Shown here in pieces: positions 32,163 to 43,219 of a stretch of 64,000 nucleotides of DNA. The notes under the pieces are model-generated. The model was not told where the DNA came from. It searched no databases and saw nothing but the letters and a program-made list of their open reading frames with translations. Source of the stretch: Tilletiaria anomala UBC 951 (lineage: Eukaryota; Basidiomycota; Exobasidiomycetes; Georgefischeriales; Tilletiariaceae); the NCBI RefSeq assembly GCF_000711695.1, contig NW_013546976.1, positions 62,001 through 126,000 on the forward strand. The letters run 5' to 3'. Each line of letters starts with the position of its first letter. Positions within the stretch are counted from its first letter, which is position 1. Position numbers and translations under genes: made by a program.

Positions 32163-35075
32163 CTATGCAACGGAAGGCATGGCGCCTTTGATCAAGTTCG
32201 TCCGCGAATGGCTTCCGTGTAGTGCTCGCAGCAGTGGCTTTGGACTGCCGCGTGCCGTGTCGTGCTCGCTACCGAAGCCGTTGCTGCCCACGCTAGCGCC
32301 GGCGCCGCCTTGCGCGCCTCCGCCAGGGAGGGACTGGATGAGCGAAGGCGAGGTCTGTGGCAAGTCGCTGACTTGCGAGGTGCTAGGGACGTAGCTGAGC
32401 TTCAGCGACCTGGCCTGTCCGACGGGCGCCGGCGACGACGGCTGCGAGCCAGCATCGATGAGCGCCGCAAAGGACTCGGAGCCGTTGGACATGAGCCGCG
32501 GCGTTCCGGGCAAAGAACCCAAGCCATCGCGTCCAGGGCCAGTCCCGCTGCTGCCACCGCACATGAACGTCGAGCCAGGGAAGCGCGGGCCTTCAGCGCT
32601 GGCCGAGGGTCGAGGGCTGATGGACGCGGGGTCGACAACGACGTCGCGGAGGGCAGAGACCGAGCCGCTGGACGCGAGGCCAGAAGTTCCTTCGCGCCTC
32701 GTTTTGCCAAAGAAGCTACTGCCGCTGGCGCTGGCACTGCCGGTGCTGTACCTCCCATCTGCGCTGTGCCTATCCTCCAAGTCGATCGACTGGTCAGCTG
32801 ACTTAAGGTGGAACTCAAATTGGTGCGATGCGCCGCGCCCCGCTTCAGCGAGCGCAGCTGCGTGTGCTGCATGCACGTCCGCGAGGGTTGGCAGGTCCAG
32901 CGACGCTGCCGTTGCAGGGGGCGGCGCTCGCCGCCTCACCGCGCCCGCGCCGGGTCCCAATATCCCCGCATTCCTCTCCCAGTCCTTGTCCCGCGACGGC
33001 GCACCAAACTCCTGGCGCCGCTTCCCGGTCGACTTGAAGCTGGCCGGCGGGGGTGAAAGCGTATCTGTCGAGCGCGGCGCGATGCCGAGAGTCGGTGTGC
33101 TGGGAACGGAATCGGACACGAGGAGGCCGGTGCGGATTGTTTCTTGTTGTAATGGGTGATGGCTAGGTGTCACTGCTGCTGCTGATGGCGCAGAACTTGC
33201 CGCAGCGCCCGCTGCCGAGCTGCCCTCCTCGGCATTGCTGCTAGCAGCTTCGGTGAGTGGGTCGAGAAGCACCGGCTCTTGCTGCTGATCTGAAGCGGTC
33301 TGATGCGCCTCGTCCTCGCTGAGATGCACCTGCAGCGCAGGCAGCGGCGTTGTTGCAGGCGCGCCGGCAAAGCACGGATTCTGATCTAAATCTGACCCTA
33401 GCTCTACGCCCATGCCGACGCCGACTGCTGATGGCCCTGCTTCCTCCGCACCAGCAGCGCCGCCGCCGCCGCCAACAGCGTACTGAGCGTAAAACCCAGG
33501 GTCTTGGTTGGCAGGTAGGCCGACCTGGAACCCAGCGTCCTCCCACGCCCTGATACTGCGGTCCGCCCACGCCTCGAGGACAGGCCAGCCCTTATAGTCG
33601 CCATGCAGCTTGAAGCCGGCGTGTCCGTCGCCGCCGCGGTCGCCGCCGCCTTTGCCGCCGCCGCCGCCGCCGCCAAAGTAGTTCTCGTAGCCGATGGCGT
33701 CCTCGTCGTCCTCGCTGCCGGTAGACGTATCGTCGAGCGTCCACAGCTCACCCGCCTCCAGCTCTTCGGCAAAGTGCTGTAGGAAGCGGCCCCAACCGCC
33801 CTCGCCTTCGCCGCGCCACAGAACGACCTTGGTGTCAAAGTCGCGGCCAAAGACAATCACTTGACCCGGGAGGCCGCCACTGCGAGGACTTTGCTGCTGT
33901 TGTTTAGGCGTCGGAGTCGCCGTGGCTGTTGCCGTCGTGTCTCTGTCGCCGTTGACATTGGCATCGAGGCAGCCGTTGGCAATGCGCGTCGCGAGGCCAT
34001 CGACGGCAGTGCGATCTATGCCGCCGACGTTTTCATCGCCGATCTCGTAAGGATTCGGGGGGTTGAGGTCCACGCCGATGTAGTTACCTACCCGATCCGA
34101 GATGAGGGGGATCCATCCACGGTCGCTGTACTCGTTGCGGACCCAGCCGTCGGGGCAGCTGGTCATGTTGCCGCGCACATCGACACTGGCGCCCGTCTCA
34201 GGGTCATCGTCTACGCTGCGCCAGAAACCCCACTCCTGGAGGCTCTGCTCAAGGGAGAGCATCGTCATGCCGAAGAAGAGGCCTTCGGTGCAGCTGCCGC
34301 CGCCGCTGCTGTTTGCGTAGCTCTCCAGCTCCTGGCCGTTATGCAGGAGGAAGCTCTCGCGCACCGAGGGCGGCAGTGCGAAGCCGATTTGCTCCTCAAA
34401 CTCGTCGATCTCCGCCTCGAGCGCGGGATAGTTGACCGTGTCCCACAACTCCGGGTACTGCTTGCGGCACCACGACCGAATGCGTCGCCACGTGTGCCGC
34501 AGCGGCGGGTAGGCCGAAGAGGGCATGTTGGACGACACGGCCGATCCAGCGCCTAAGCCGGCAGCACCGCCTGCGCCGGCGGCTGCGATGCTGAAGCCTG
34601 CGCCAGGAAGCGCGACACCGAAACTGGAGCGCAAGCGCGCGAAGCTGCTGCTGGAGGTCACGGCGACGGATGCGGAGTACGGGCCATGCTGGACGAGGTT
34701 GGAGCTAGATGCGTTGGGGTTGTGCACATTGGTGAACTCGGCGAGACTCGCGTTGGCGGTCCCTGCGATCGCCGGCATGTACGGCCCGCCGGCTGTGTGG
34801 CCCGGCAGCGAAGGCGGGTAAGCCGCTGCTGCGCCTGAGCCGCCGTTCATGAACATCGACGAGGACGGGCCGCCGCCGTAGTGTGTATACGGAAGGGACC
34901 AGTCCTCGCCAATACCGCCGCCGCTTCCGCTGCCAAATGCAGAGCCAAAGGCGGTCCGCCTAGGCAGCTGCTTGGACTTGCTCGCGCTGCGCGTGCCGGA
35001 GGAGGAAGCAGAAACACCGCCGAAGAGGGAAGCGATGGTGGAGAAGAGGGATGGGCCGGTAGATGAGCTCGTCAT
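32163..35075 (-). CDS. KNR4: Knr4/Smi1 cell-wall integrity regulator
   Basis: Smi1/Knr4 couples cell-wall integrity and calcineurin signalling and affects glucan synthesis at growth sites. Single exon, 970 aa from the ATG at 35075 (a longer frame begins only at TTG). The SMI1_KNR4 domain lies at about residues 195-445: WRRIRSWCRKQYPELWDTV, GFALPPSVRESFLLHNGQE, GWIPLISDRVGNYIGVDL, VIVFGRDFDTKVVLWRGEG. It is broken by a Gly/Thr/Gln-rich insert of about 60 residues. The N-terminal 190 and C-terminal 500 residues are Ser/Gly/Pro-rich and probably disordered, as in other fungal members. Confidence 0.92.
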   Translation of the reverse strand: MTSSSTGPSLFSTIASLFGGVSASSSGTRSASKSKQLPRRTAFGSAFGSGSGGGIGEDWSLPYTHYGGGPSSSMFMNGGSGAAAAYPPSLPGHTAGGPYMPAIAGTANASLAEFTNVHNPNASSSNLVQHGPYSASVAVTSSSSFARLRSSFGVALPGAGFSIAAAGAGGAAGLGAGSAVSSNMPSSAYPPLRHTWRRIRSWCRKQYPELWDTVNYPALEAEIDEFEEQIGFALPPSVRESFLLHNGQELESYANSSGGGSCTEGLFFGMTMLSLEQSLQEWGFWRSVDDDPETGASVDVRGNMTSCPDGWVRNEYSDRGWIPLISDRVGNYIGVDLNPPNPYEIGDENVGGIDRTAVDGLATRIANGCLDANVNGDRDTTATATATPTPKQQQQSPRSGGLPGQVIVFGRDFDTKVVLWRGEGEGGWGRFLQHFAEELEAGELWTLDDTSTGSEDDEDAIGYENYFGGGGGGGKGGGDRGGDGHAGFKLHGDYKGWPVLEAWADRSIRAWEDAGFQVGLPANQDPGFYAQYAVGGGGGAAGAEEAGPSAVGVGMGVELGSDLDQNPCFAGAPATTPLPALQVHLSEDEAHQTASDQQQEPVLLDPLTEAASSNAEEGSSAAGAAASSAPSAAAVTPSHHPLQQETIRTGLLVSDSVPSTPTLGIAPRSTDTLSPPPASFKSTGKRRQEFGAPSRDKDWERNAGILGPGAGAVRRRAPPPATAASLDLPTLADVHAAHAAALAEAGRGASHQFEFHLKSADQSIDLEDRHSADGRYSTGSASASGSSFFGKTRREGTSGLASSGSVSALRDVVVDPASISPRPSASAEGPRFPGSTFMCGGSSGTGPGRDGLGSLPGTPRLMSNGSESFAALIDAGSQPSSPAPVGQARSLKLSYVPSTSQVSDLPQTSPSLIQSLPGGGAQGGAGASVGSNGFGSEHDTARGSPKPLLRALHGSHSRTNLIKGAMPSVA

Positions 35076-36992
35076 CGCGTCTTTCTCGCTGCGAAGAACG
35101 CTTTGCAAAGGCCGAGTTCCAGCACGTCTCAGTTCATACAAGCTACCAGGTCTCGAGGGAGAGGAGAGTGATGAGTATCACCTTTTTGCGCAGCTAGCTT
35201 CGGCGCCGAAGCGATGCCAGCGTTTGGACCTCTGCCTTGCACGGATCGGTGCAAGACCTGGCGCCGCGGCACGCAGCAGCTATTTGTTGTGCTACCACTA
35301 GCTTTGTTTGGCGATGGAATGGCAAAGATCCCGTGTGCGTCTTCTGCGAGCAGAAGAAATTCGACGTGTCGCAAAAGCAAGTGGAGGGAATAACGTCGGG
35401 GAGAACAAAAGAGTTAGCTTGATGCTTCGTTACAGTTCAGCCCTGTGTGTGCTGAAGGACGGGCATCCCAGAATGTGCATCGCATCAGAGTTTTCATTCT
35501 TCCTCCGCTCTTGCATTCCTCTGTTCCTCAGCTCCCTGCTTTCGTTGCCCGACAAGCAATGCAGCAACAGCAGCCTCTCGTCTTGGAGGACCGAAACCTG
35601 AGCGCAAGATCCTGCAACGGTGCGTGCACATCGTTGCGTTCCACACGCCTTTGCCCGGGGTAGGAAAGCAGCCTCTAGCGCTCCTACTCACCAATAGCAG
35701 GAGAACGCTTTGGCAGCTGAGAAGATGAGACCTTGCGGGAATCGAGTTGGGGAGGGGGGGGGGGAGGCCGGGTGTGAGAACGGCGTCGGGGAATCGAGCG
35801 AGAGGGGAGGGAGTCCGGCAGGTGTCCGAGCTGCAGGATGCACCTTTCCTGGCTCGATCTGATATGGCCTATGCGGGCGTGTGATGATGTAAGTATGTAT
35901 GTATGGCAGAAAACGCGAACGGGACCTTCGTTCCGTAGGGACCGGTGCGCACGATCAAGACGATGATGGGGATGAGGGTGTAGTGTTGCGTGTCGTCGTC
36001 GCGGCGAGTCTCCTCCGTCCCGGTCAAAGGTTTCTCTGCGCTCGCTCTCTCGCTCTCAAACACAGCGGGTGTACGCTGTCGATGCAGGTAAACAGAGCGG
36101 GTTGGTCTGGAAAGTTGCGATGCGATGAGACCACACCGGGATGGAGGGAGGGTGCGAAAGGTGGTGGTGGTGATGGTTGATGGGTGGATTGGTGTAGCTG
36201 GCCGCCAAACGAACATGCGCTTCGCTCCCAGCTGTCGCCCGCCCCCAGGCTCACACAGGCGCAGTGCCCATATTCACCTCCATGTCCCACACGCGCGCCC
36301 ACACCCAGCAAGCAGCCAGCCAGCTGGCCAGGACAACAGTGCATATGTAGGACATGCATCGCAACAAGCAGCGCTTCCAAATGCCCCGCGTGCAAGGATG
36401 GCATTGCTTATTCAGGAAAACCATTTAGTCTGCCGCTCGAGCAGCGAGGGCAACGCCTGCTCGCTGCGTCCCATATTGCATGCTTCAGTTTCGACCTCCG
36501 TCTGACCTCCCTAGCTGCAGCTGTAGCGTCATCCTATCCACCCACGGTCGCATGTATGGATGGAAGTGTCCTTGTCCACGTCCCGTCCTTGTGGGGGGGG
36601 GTTCGCAACCCTAGAAAAGGACAACGGCTCGATCGGCCGGCTTTGGGCGGTTGCACCGAATCTGGGGACTCTTTCTTTTGTTCCAAGAGATATTCTGCCA
36701 CCAAACTAAAAAGAAAGAACGCCACCATCTTATCACCGTCACCGTTTGGTTTTCTTTTGGGCTTGTCAGTGGAGAAAAACGCTTGGCGTGACCATTGCGA
36801 CTTCCCCCGTCCATCTGGCTAAAGACGCTGCGAACGGTACGCGGAAGAGACGTCTAAGGGGGCGGGGCGAAGGAACGGGCGAACATAATTGAACACCAAA
36901 GGCTTGCCACCTGTGCAAGCCAACCCGGAACTGGTAGCTCATCTGATCCCATCTCATTCCATCCCAGCTTGACGTGTCGCACCCGCGCAACG
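35076..36992. promoter_or_regulatory. Long divergent intergenic region (KNR4 / MET1)
   Basis: About 1.9 kb between two divergent starts. It contains a G-run with only one interruption near 35753-35767, a second G-run near 36592-36602, a GTAT tract near 35890-35905, and C/A-rich stretches around 36230-36330. No supported reading frame. Likely two long promoters and 5' UTRs. Confidence 0.45.
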
Positions 36993-39900
36993 ATGGCCTT
37001 CCCAGCACCCCAGCCAGGGGCATCGCTCCTCCTCGCGCACCGTATGCATCAGTCGGGTCCTCTAGCAGTAGACTCGCCAAGGTTGCCACCAGAGGCAGGC
37101 TATTCACGACGCACAGTGCTCATCATCGGCACGTCGCGCCTGGCCGCTTCGCGCCTCTATGCCTGCGCCGAGGCCGGGGCGTGGCCCGTCGTCGTCGCTC
37201 CGCCAGCGCCAGAAGCCAAGCTCGGAGCAGCTGCAGCCGGGCGGTCCGACGAGGATATGGACACAGCAGATGTTGCAGAGGAGATCAAGCACCGCGTGCA
37301 CGCTGGCGAATGCAGCTTCCTCTCTCTCGGTGCCACTCGAGCGCGTCGGCGTTTTTCGCGCTCGAGCTTACTGCAGCAGCAGCAGCAAGAGCAAGGGCAA
37401 GAGCAGCAGAGCATTTTCGACACTGATGAAGACGGAAGAGGAGGAGGAGAGGAAGCGCTATGGACAAAGCTACTCGATGCCCTCGACCGCATTCCTGCAC
37501 CCACGAATGCGGATGGGCTCGATCAGAAGCAGCTGGCAGATGACTATACGGCTAGCATCCATGCAGAGCTTTGCTCCTCCGATGAGGCCTCGTGCCGGCA
37601 GCCATCCTCGTCACCGGACTCAGCCCTTCCCCCGCAGATCTTCGCAGCGTGCATCACGAACACCTTGCACACTTCCTCCACCCCTCCCCCTACGTGGCAT
37701 CCCAACGCCAGCGCCGAAAGCATCCTTGGAGACGGTAGCAGCACTATGCTGCGGCAAGCGCACCTGCTCACGCGCCTCTGCCGCGCACGCCGCATCCCGC
37801 TGACAGTCGCGGATCATCCAGAGCTGTGCGATTTTAGTTTCCCTGCCACGCACCGCTTTGCGCTCTCCGCAGTAGCACCGGCGGTAGCTCATGACACGGA
37901 TTCGCTGTCCACGCCCACACGCCCGCGCGCATCGTGCCTGCAGATCGCCGTGACAACCAACGGGAAAGGCTGTCGTCTGGCTGGGCGCATCCGCCGCGAA
38001 GTCGTCACGCTCCTCCCGCGCAACGTCGCCGACGCCGTCGAGAACGTCGGCATGCTCCGCGCTCTCGCCAAGGACCACGATCAGGTCCAGCAGCGCGGTC
38101 GCAGGGGCAGCGGTAGTCGCAGTCGTGGGGGCGTAAGTGGTAACAGCAGACGGGGGGCCGCCGAAGCTTCAGGGTCGGACTTGTGTGCGCTGCAAGAGGA
38201 CGACGAGAGCTTCGACCCGGTGCCACTCAACCTGCCCGTCGCGCAGCTCTGCTCAACCGCTGCCGACCCGTCGGGCAGCTACTGCTCTGCTGTCCTAGTA
38301 CGCGCGCGGCAGCGGGGGGATGCGCAGCGCGAAGAAGCAGAGCGTGACGAGAGGACGCGCCGGCGCATGCGCTGGGTGGCGCAGATGAGCGAGTACTGGC
38401 CCATCGACTACCTCGGCAACCTCAACCGCAAGCGCATGGTCGCGTTGCTCGACGAGTACCACGAGCGCGAAGAGCAAGGCACACCTGGAGCGCAAAAGGC
38501 TAAGCAAGGACCAGGATACGGAGACAAGGGCGAAGCTGCAAGAAAGGCTGCGTTTTCGGCTAATGGGTCACACGGTGAAGAAGGCGTCACAGGAGCAGAT
38601 GAAAATTCCAGTCGAGGGAGGTCTGCTCGCTCTGTCCCAAAGGCAGATGAAGACGAGGCCGAAGCGGGCCAAGTGGGGATTAGCGCCGGCGGCTCGTGGG
38701 CGCATCGGCGCCCGTCACAGCATTCGCTCATCATCCCACCTCCGCCACCGCAGCCGCCGTCCGCGAAGGGCCACATCTACATTCTCGGTTCGGGGCCGGG
38801 GCATCCGGCACTGCTGACGCTTTTCGCACACAGCCTCCTGACATCGCCCGAGACGCATCTGGTGCTTTCCGACAAGCTGGTCCCCTCCGCGATCCTCTCG
38901 CTCATCCCGCCGACGACTCCACTGGTCATTGCACGCAAGTTCCCTGGCAACGCTGAGGGCGCGCAGTCCGAGCTGATCGCGCTCGCACTCAAGGCCGCTG
39001 TGCACGAGGGCAAGACGGTCGTTCGGCTCAAGCAAGGAGATCCGTTCGTGTACGGCCGCGGCGGAGAGGAGGTGCTCGCGTTCCGCAAGGCCGGCATCGA
39101 GAGCACCGTCGTGCCGGGTATCAGCAGCGCTCTCGCTGCGCCGGCCATGCTTGGCATCGCCGTCACGCAGCGCGGCGCTGCAGACAGCTTGGTCCTCTGC
39201 ACTGGCGTCGGCAGGGGAGGCAAAAAGGTCAAGTTGCCCGGCTACGAGCGCGGATGCAGCCTCGTCATTCTCATGGGCGTCGCACGGCTGCAAGCCGTCG
39301 TTGACATCCTCACACGGCCAGCTGGTCGTTCCCCATCCACGCACGAAGCGCAGCAGGACCCTGATCGCGATGGCGCGCCTTTCCCGCCGTACCTCCCCAT
39401 CGCAATTGTCGAGAGAGCGTCCTCGGCGGATCAGCGTGTCATCGCGAGTACGCTCGAAGGCATCGTCGCAGCCATCGAGCATGTAGGCGAGCAGCGGCCA
39501 CCCGGCATGATTTTAATCGGCTGGACGGTCCTCGCGCTCGAGGGAGAGGGCGATACGACCGTATTAGATGACGCAGCCGAGCTTGCTGACGCTGTAACGG
39601 TGGGCGCGGATGGTGATGATGATAACATAGCAAACGCCCAGCATGAAGACCATGCCAGGCTGACGCGCGAGCATGCAGAGCAGGAGCTCAGCCAGCGCGA
39701 TCTTGCGCGCGTCGCCAGATGGCTCAATGGCCGCAGGCATATCGTCCGCGAAGGGCTGGACCAGCCGTACATGGACGCATTGCGGCAAGCCAAAGCGCTG
39801 CAACTGGCACCCATTCACAGCGCAGAGGGCACACCGCGCGCGCGCAGTCCGGTGAGGGGCAAGGCAGCGCCGGTAGCACCCGCGATGACCGAGCAAGGAG

Positions 39901-40079
39901 TCGCTCAGATCGCCGATGCCGTCGGCATGCGCAGTCAGCATGGTTGGGCAGAGGGCCGCTACCGCGGCGCAGCACCGCAGGGTGGCTGGACGCCTGACGA
40001 AGATCCTAACCGGCCCGCCGCAGACATGGCGCGCTACGCTGCTGATCTGGATATCCCCAACACTTTGAGGGAACGTTGA
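36993..40079 (+). CDS. MET1: Uroporphyrinogen-III C-methyltransferase with Met8-like N-terminal domain (siroheme synthesis)
   Basis: Makes precorrin-2 by SAM-dependent methylation of uroporphyrinogen III, for siroheme of sulfite and nitrite reductases. Single exon, 1028 aa from the ATG at 36993. The N-terminal third resembles the precorrin-2 dehydrogenase/ferrochelatase (Met8/CysG-N): TVLIIGTSRLAASRLYACAEAG, ADHPELCDFSFPATH, LQIAVTTNGKGCRLAGRIRRE, with large low-complexity inserts. The methyltransferase spans about 592-850: YILGSGPGHPALLTL, VRLKQGDPFVYGRGGEE, VVPGISSALAAPAMLGIAVTQRG, PPGMILIGWTVLALEG. About 180 further residues follow. The methyltransferase is certain; activity of the Met8-like part is inference. 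Confidence 0.92.
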   Translation: MAFPAPQPGASLLLAHRMHQSGPLAVDSPRLPPEAGYSRRTVLIIGTSRLAASRLYACAEAGAWPVVVAPPAPEAKLGAAAAGRSDEDMDTADVAEEIKHRVHAGECSFLSLGATRARRRFSRSSLLQQQQQEQGQEQQSIFDTDEDGRGGGEEALWTKLLDALDRIPAPTNADGLDQKQLADDYTASIHAELCSSDEASCRQPSSSPDSALPPQIFAACITNTLHTSSTPPPTWHPNASAESILGDGSSTMLRQAHLLTRLCRARRIPLTVADHPELCDFSFPATHRFALSAVAPAVAHDTDSLSTPTRPRASCLQIAVTTNGKGCRLAGRIRREVVTLLPRNVADAVENVGMLRALAKDHDQVQQRGRRGSGSRSRGGVSGNSRRGAAEASGSDLCALQEDDESFDPVPLNLPVAQLCSTAADPSGSYCSAVLVRARQRGDAQREEAERDERTRRRMRWVAQMSEYWPIDYLGNLNRKRMVALLDEYHEREEQGTPGAQKAKQGPGYGDKGEAARKAAFSANGSHGEEGVTGADENSSRGRSARSVPKADEDEAEAGQVGISAGGSWAHRRPSQHSLIIPPPPPQPPSAKGHIYILGSGPGHPALLTLFAHSLLTSPETHLVLSDKLVPSAILSLIPPTTPLVIARKFPGNAEGAQSELIALALKAAVHEGKTVVRLKQGDPFVYGRGGEEVLAFRKAGIESTVVPGISSALAAPAMLGIAVTQRGAADSLVLCTGVGRGGKKVKLPGYERGCSLVILMGVARLQAVVDILTRPAGRSPSTHEAQQDPDRDGAPFPPYLPIAIVERASSADQRVIASTLEGIVAAIEHVGEQRPPGMILIGWTVLALEGEGDTTVLDDAAELADAVTVGADGDDDNIANAQHEDHARLTREHAEQELSQRDLARVARWLNGRRHIVREGLDQPYMDALRQAKALQLAPIHSAEGTPRARSPVRGKAAPVAPAMTEQGVAQIADAVGMRSQHGWAEGRYRGAAPQGGWTPDEDPNRPAADMARYAADLDIPNTLRER

Positions 40080-40130
40080 ACTCTTTGTTCAATCGATGTT
40101 TCGCATAAAGCCAGGAACCGCACACGCAAG

Positions 40131-40148
40131 CACACACACACATATATA
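40131..40148. repeat. CA/TA microsatellite
   Basis: Six CA units followed by ATATAT in the short gap between the MET1 stop and the ankyrin gene stop. Confidence 0.7.
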
Positions 40149-40181
40149 CAAACTGCATTGCACCGTTGTAATTACCCCACC

Positions 40182-42218
40182 TCAGTTCCGTCTGGACCCG
40201 CCTGAACTTGCTTTGGCCCTGCTGAGATACGAGCTCATTGCGGCCTGATCCTGAAGGATCATCTTGTTCGCGATGCAGCCCATGTTAGAGCTTACCGATG
40301 CCGATGATGCAGAGGGCACCATGCCCGGACTGCTGCCAATCGAGTCTTCGCGCACCGGCTGCGGCAGCGGGCCGCTGTGCTTCATAGGCGTACTTGGGTC
40401 CGCTTGACGCGTATTGGGCGTCAGGGGATACGGGTTGAGTTGAGGTCGAGCTATCCCCAGCGGAAGGGGCGGCACGGAGCCTGTGTCGGAGATGCTGCCC
40501 GAACGCGCTGCAAAGCCGCGAGGAGAGGAAGTCGATGGCTGCCATTGGGGCTGAAAGAAAGGCGAGTTGCCGCTGAACGTCGAGCTGCTCCCCCCGCCGC
40601 CGCCGCTGCCGGCCTGGCTAGCAGGAGTTTGATGCGCTGCATTGGGCAGTGCGGTACCAAGTAGCCGCTCGACCTTGGGCGGCATTGCGGCGTCAGAATT
40701 GCTGCTCTTGCGACTTAAAGAGCCACCGTGCGAAAAGGAGCCCATCTCTTCGAGGTCATCCTCGTACAGCACGCTGTCGTCGAACATGCGCGGCGAAGTA
40801 TTTGAGCCCTGTCCCTGCGTGTGTGTCCGAAGTTGCGCCAAGCCGAGGTCCTCAGTGCTGGCGCCCGAGTGGTTCGACGACGCCGCGCGCCAGCGGCGTC
40901 GGCGCAGCTCGTGCTGCACGCGCCCAAAGGCTTCCAGCGCGGCTTTGACGCTGTGCGAGTAGGCAAAGTCCGCGGGTGTGAAGCCGGCGGTGTTTTTAAC
41001 GGCGAAGGCGCAGCCACGCTCGATCAGCAGCTGCACCACGGTCAAATGCCCCCAAGCAGAGGCGCTGTGGGTTGCATTTTGCATATTGGTCAGCGATACA
41101 CTTTACGTTGCAGCATCGCACGATTACACCGTGGAATCGTTTCAGCCCTCACAAGTGCAGCGCGGCGTTGCCTTCTCGATCTGGCATGTCGACCTCCGCG
41201 CCCAGATGCAGGAGAAGCTAGCGGCAAGTAGGAATCAACATCAATTCATGTCCATTACTCTTGTCAGGCGGCGGTGCGCCATTCATTCGCACCCTGATCA
41301 CTTCCTCGTGGCCCTTGATAGATGCGAGATGCAGGGCTGTCTGGCCCAGGCTGGTGTTGCTCCAGTCGAGCAGGTCGATTCCACTGATGGTAGGATGGCT
41401 GATGTAGAGCTCGATGACATCGGGCCGATTGTGAAGCGCAGCGATAGTGACGATCGAATTGTTATCTGCGTCCTGTTAGCCATTTAGTGCAACTTGCTCA
41501 CTATGAGCATGCTGCGACTTTTTGAGCACACTCTGCAGCACGCATTTCCACTCACGCGACTCAGCTCCTCTGCCTCATGGCCCATATCCAACAGCCATTG
41601 AATCAGCTCGATATCCGCACCGGACTCAATCGCAAGCGCAAGCGAGCACTTGGCGTCAAAGCTCCCAGCCGCAGCCGTGTGGTCAATGTTCTTGATATCA
41701 AACGGTTGCTGCGCAAGTGCCTTGTGCCGCAGTAGCGCTCGTTCTCGCACAGGCACATCCGCTTGTTTCGCCTCCTGCAGAGTGAGCACCGGAAGCTTTA
41801 GCGGCGATCGGCGTGGTGGCTGTGATTCTTTCCCGCTTGGCGATATTGTCCCCGACGCGGACGACGGTAAAGCTCGAACGGTGTGTGTCGACGGCCGCCG
41901 TGTCTCTAAGTCGAATTGCCGGTCGAGCCAATGCTGCTGCTGCTGCTCTGCTTCGAGGGCCGTGCTAGTGGAGAGGGCAATAGCCTTGGATGCAATTCGC
42001 TTGGCTAGCAGCAGGTCATTCTTGAGGACCGCCCTGCGAAAACGCTGCGAGAGACTCGTAGAGCTGGACGCCTGATGCTGCTGCGTCGTAACAGGCCAGC
42101 TGTGCGAGTAGATGGCCCATCGAGGGCCAGCGAACGTCGGGCCCAGATGGGAGGCACGGTGTTCTCCGGTCATCGTGTCGACGTGTGCCTGGAAGGGCAG
42201 GTTCAACATAGACGGCAT
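40182..42218 (-). CDS. Ankyrin-repeat protein, Avo2-like
   Basis: Exons 42218-41556, 41472-41293, 41217-41153 and 41064-40182 give 596 aa; phases 0, 0 and 2 all match, and the joins rebuild ankyrin repeats exactly (HEEVIRLLLHLGAEVD, EGNAALHFASAWGHLTVV). Before the repeats is SLSQRFRRAVLKNDLLLAKR, the opening style of the TORC2 subunit Avo2. Four or five repeats run from about residue 190 to 350, and the last 240 residues are Ser/Pro/Gly-rich. Avo2 is a non-essential TORC2 partner at the plasma membrane; that identity is inferred from architecture and could be wrong, whereas the ankyrin gene itself is solid. The start may also be the ATG three codons in. Confidence 0.85.
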
Positions 42219-43219
42219 GCTGCTGTAGGTTCGTCGCCAGTGACCGTGCTCAGCTTTTCAATTGCTATGAAACCCTCGCTGCCATCCGTGTACCATGCGT
42301 GCCGTTATACGCGCCCTTGTATTCATATGTATGTGTGCTCCCTTCAGCCTGGTGTAGCTAGTGTACGCCGCGTCGACTCTTTTGTCACTGCGTCGACTGA
42401 CGCTACGCTACGGTCGCTTTGCTAAGCAAGTATGTAGCCTGTAACGACGATGCACACTCCACACCATCGTAATTTACACATCGCATCGTGCTCGAGTCTA
42501 CTGAACCGTGGATGTGATCTGCGAATGACTATTCAATCTGCTCGTTCAGTCGCTGCAGACAGGAAACCAACGACTTTCGGCTGCAATCACCTCCCAACTC
42601 GGGCGCTTCGGATCCACGGCTATGGGTTGAGGGTCGAATCACTTTGGGAGGTTTTGCCTGAGCTCGCAAGTCGCTGCCGAGATTGCAAGGCTCCTTTGTT
42701 TGGACGACAGGCGATGGCGCTCTGCATCCTTCTTGCGACGCGACATATTAGGCCCATCTGGGCCGACCATGCATTTGAAGCGCATTACATCTGCCTCGTC
42801 TTGTATTGCATTACCATCGAGACCATCCAATGGCAAGGTAGTGACAAGAGAAAGAACATCGACGTAGCACGGCCGATGAAGAGGTTTCCATGTCAACTCA
42901 GCGTCTTGACGAACTTCGTCATGAATTGCCACAATCTCGGAGCCTCCTAGCGATTTGAAATTTCGCATATCTGCTCCATTTCCTCCGAGTTTGATCGGAA
43001 ACAGGAGCCCGAGAGCTTTACTTCGACGGCCCTTAGCCTGCCTGGGCTGAATGGTCGTGCTGCATGATGTGAAATGTGTGAGAAATGTAAAAGTACATTG
43101 GGGGTTCACCTTGCAGGATTGGAATGGGAGTGGAGTGAAGCATTATATTCAGGGAGATGAAATAATGAAGCTTGAAAGCCAGGCTAGGGTATAGGGCTGG
43201 CTCGTCGAAGTTGGCTGAT
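42219..43219. other. Intergenic between ankyrin and START genes
   Basis: About 1 kb. A minus-strand frame at 42639-43109 has protein-like composition (MRNFKSLGGSEIVAIHDEV) but no ATG at its head and no known domain. It is more likely part of the promoter of the ankyrin gene and the 3' UTR of the START gene than a gene of its own. Confidence 0.35.

Noticed and set aside
36592-36614. tRNA T-arm-like GGTTCGCAACC after a G-run
   Set aside because: No acceptor, D or anticodon stems can be folded around it; it is a short inverted repeat next to a homopolymer.
38715-39482. 255-codon minus-strand open frame
   Set aside because: Antisense to the conserved methyltransferase domain of MET1.
42639-43109. 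Minus-strand open frame of 156 codons between the ankyrin and START genes
   Set aside because: No ATG at its head, no domain, and an internal ATG would leave only a short fragment; kept only as a note in the intergenic entry.
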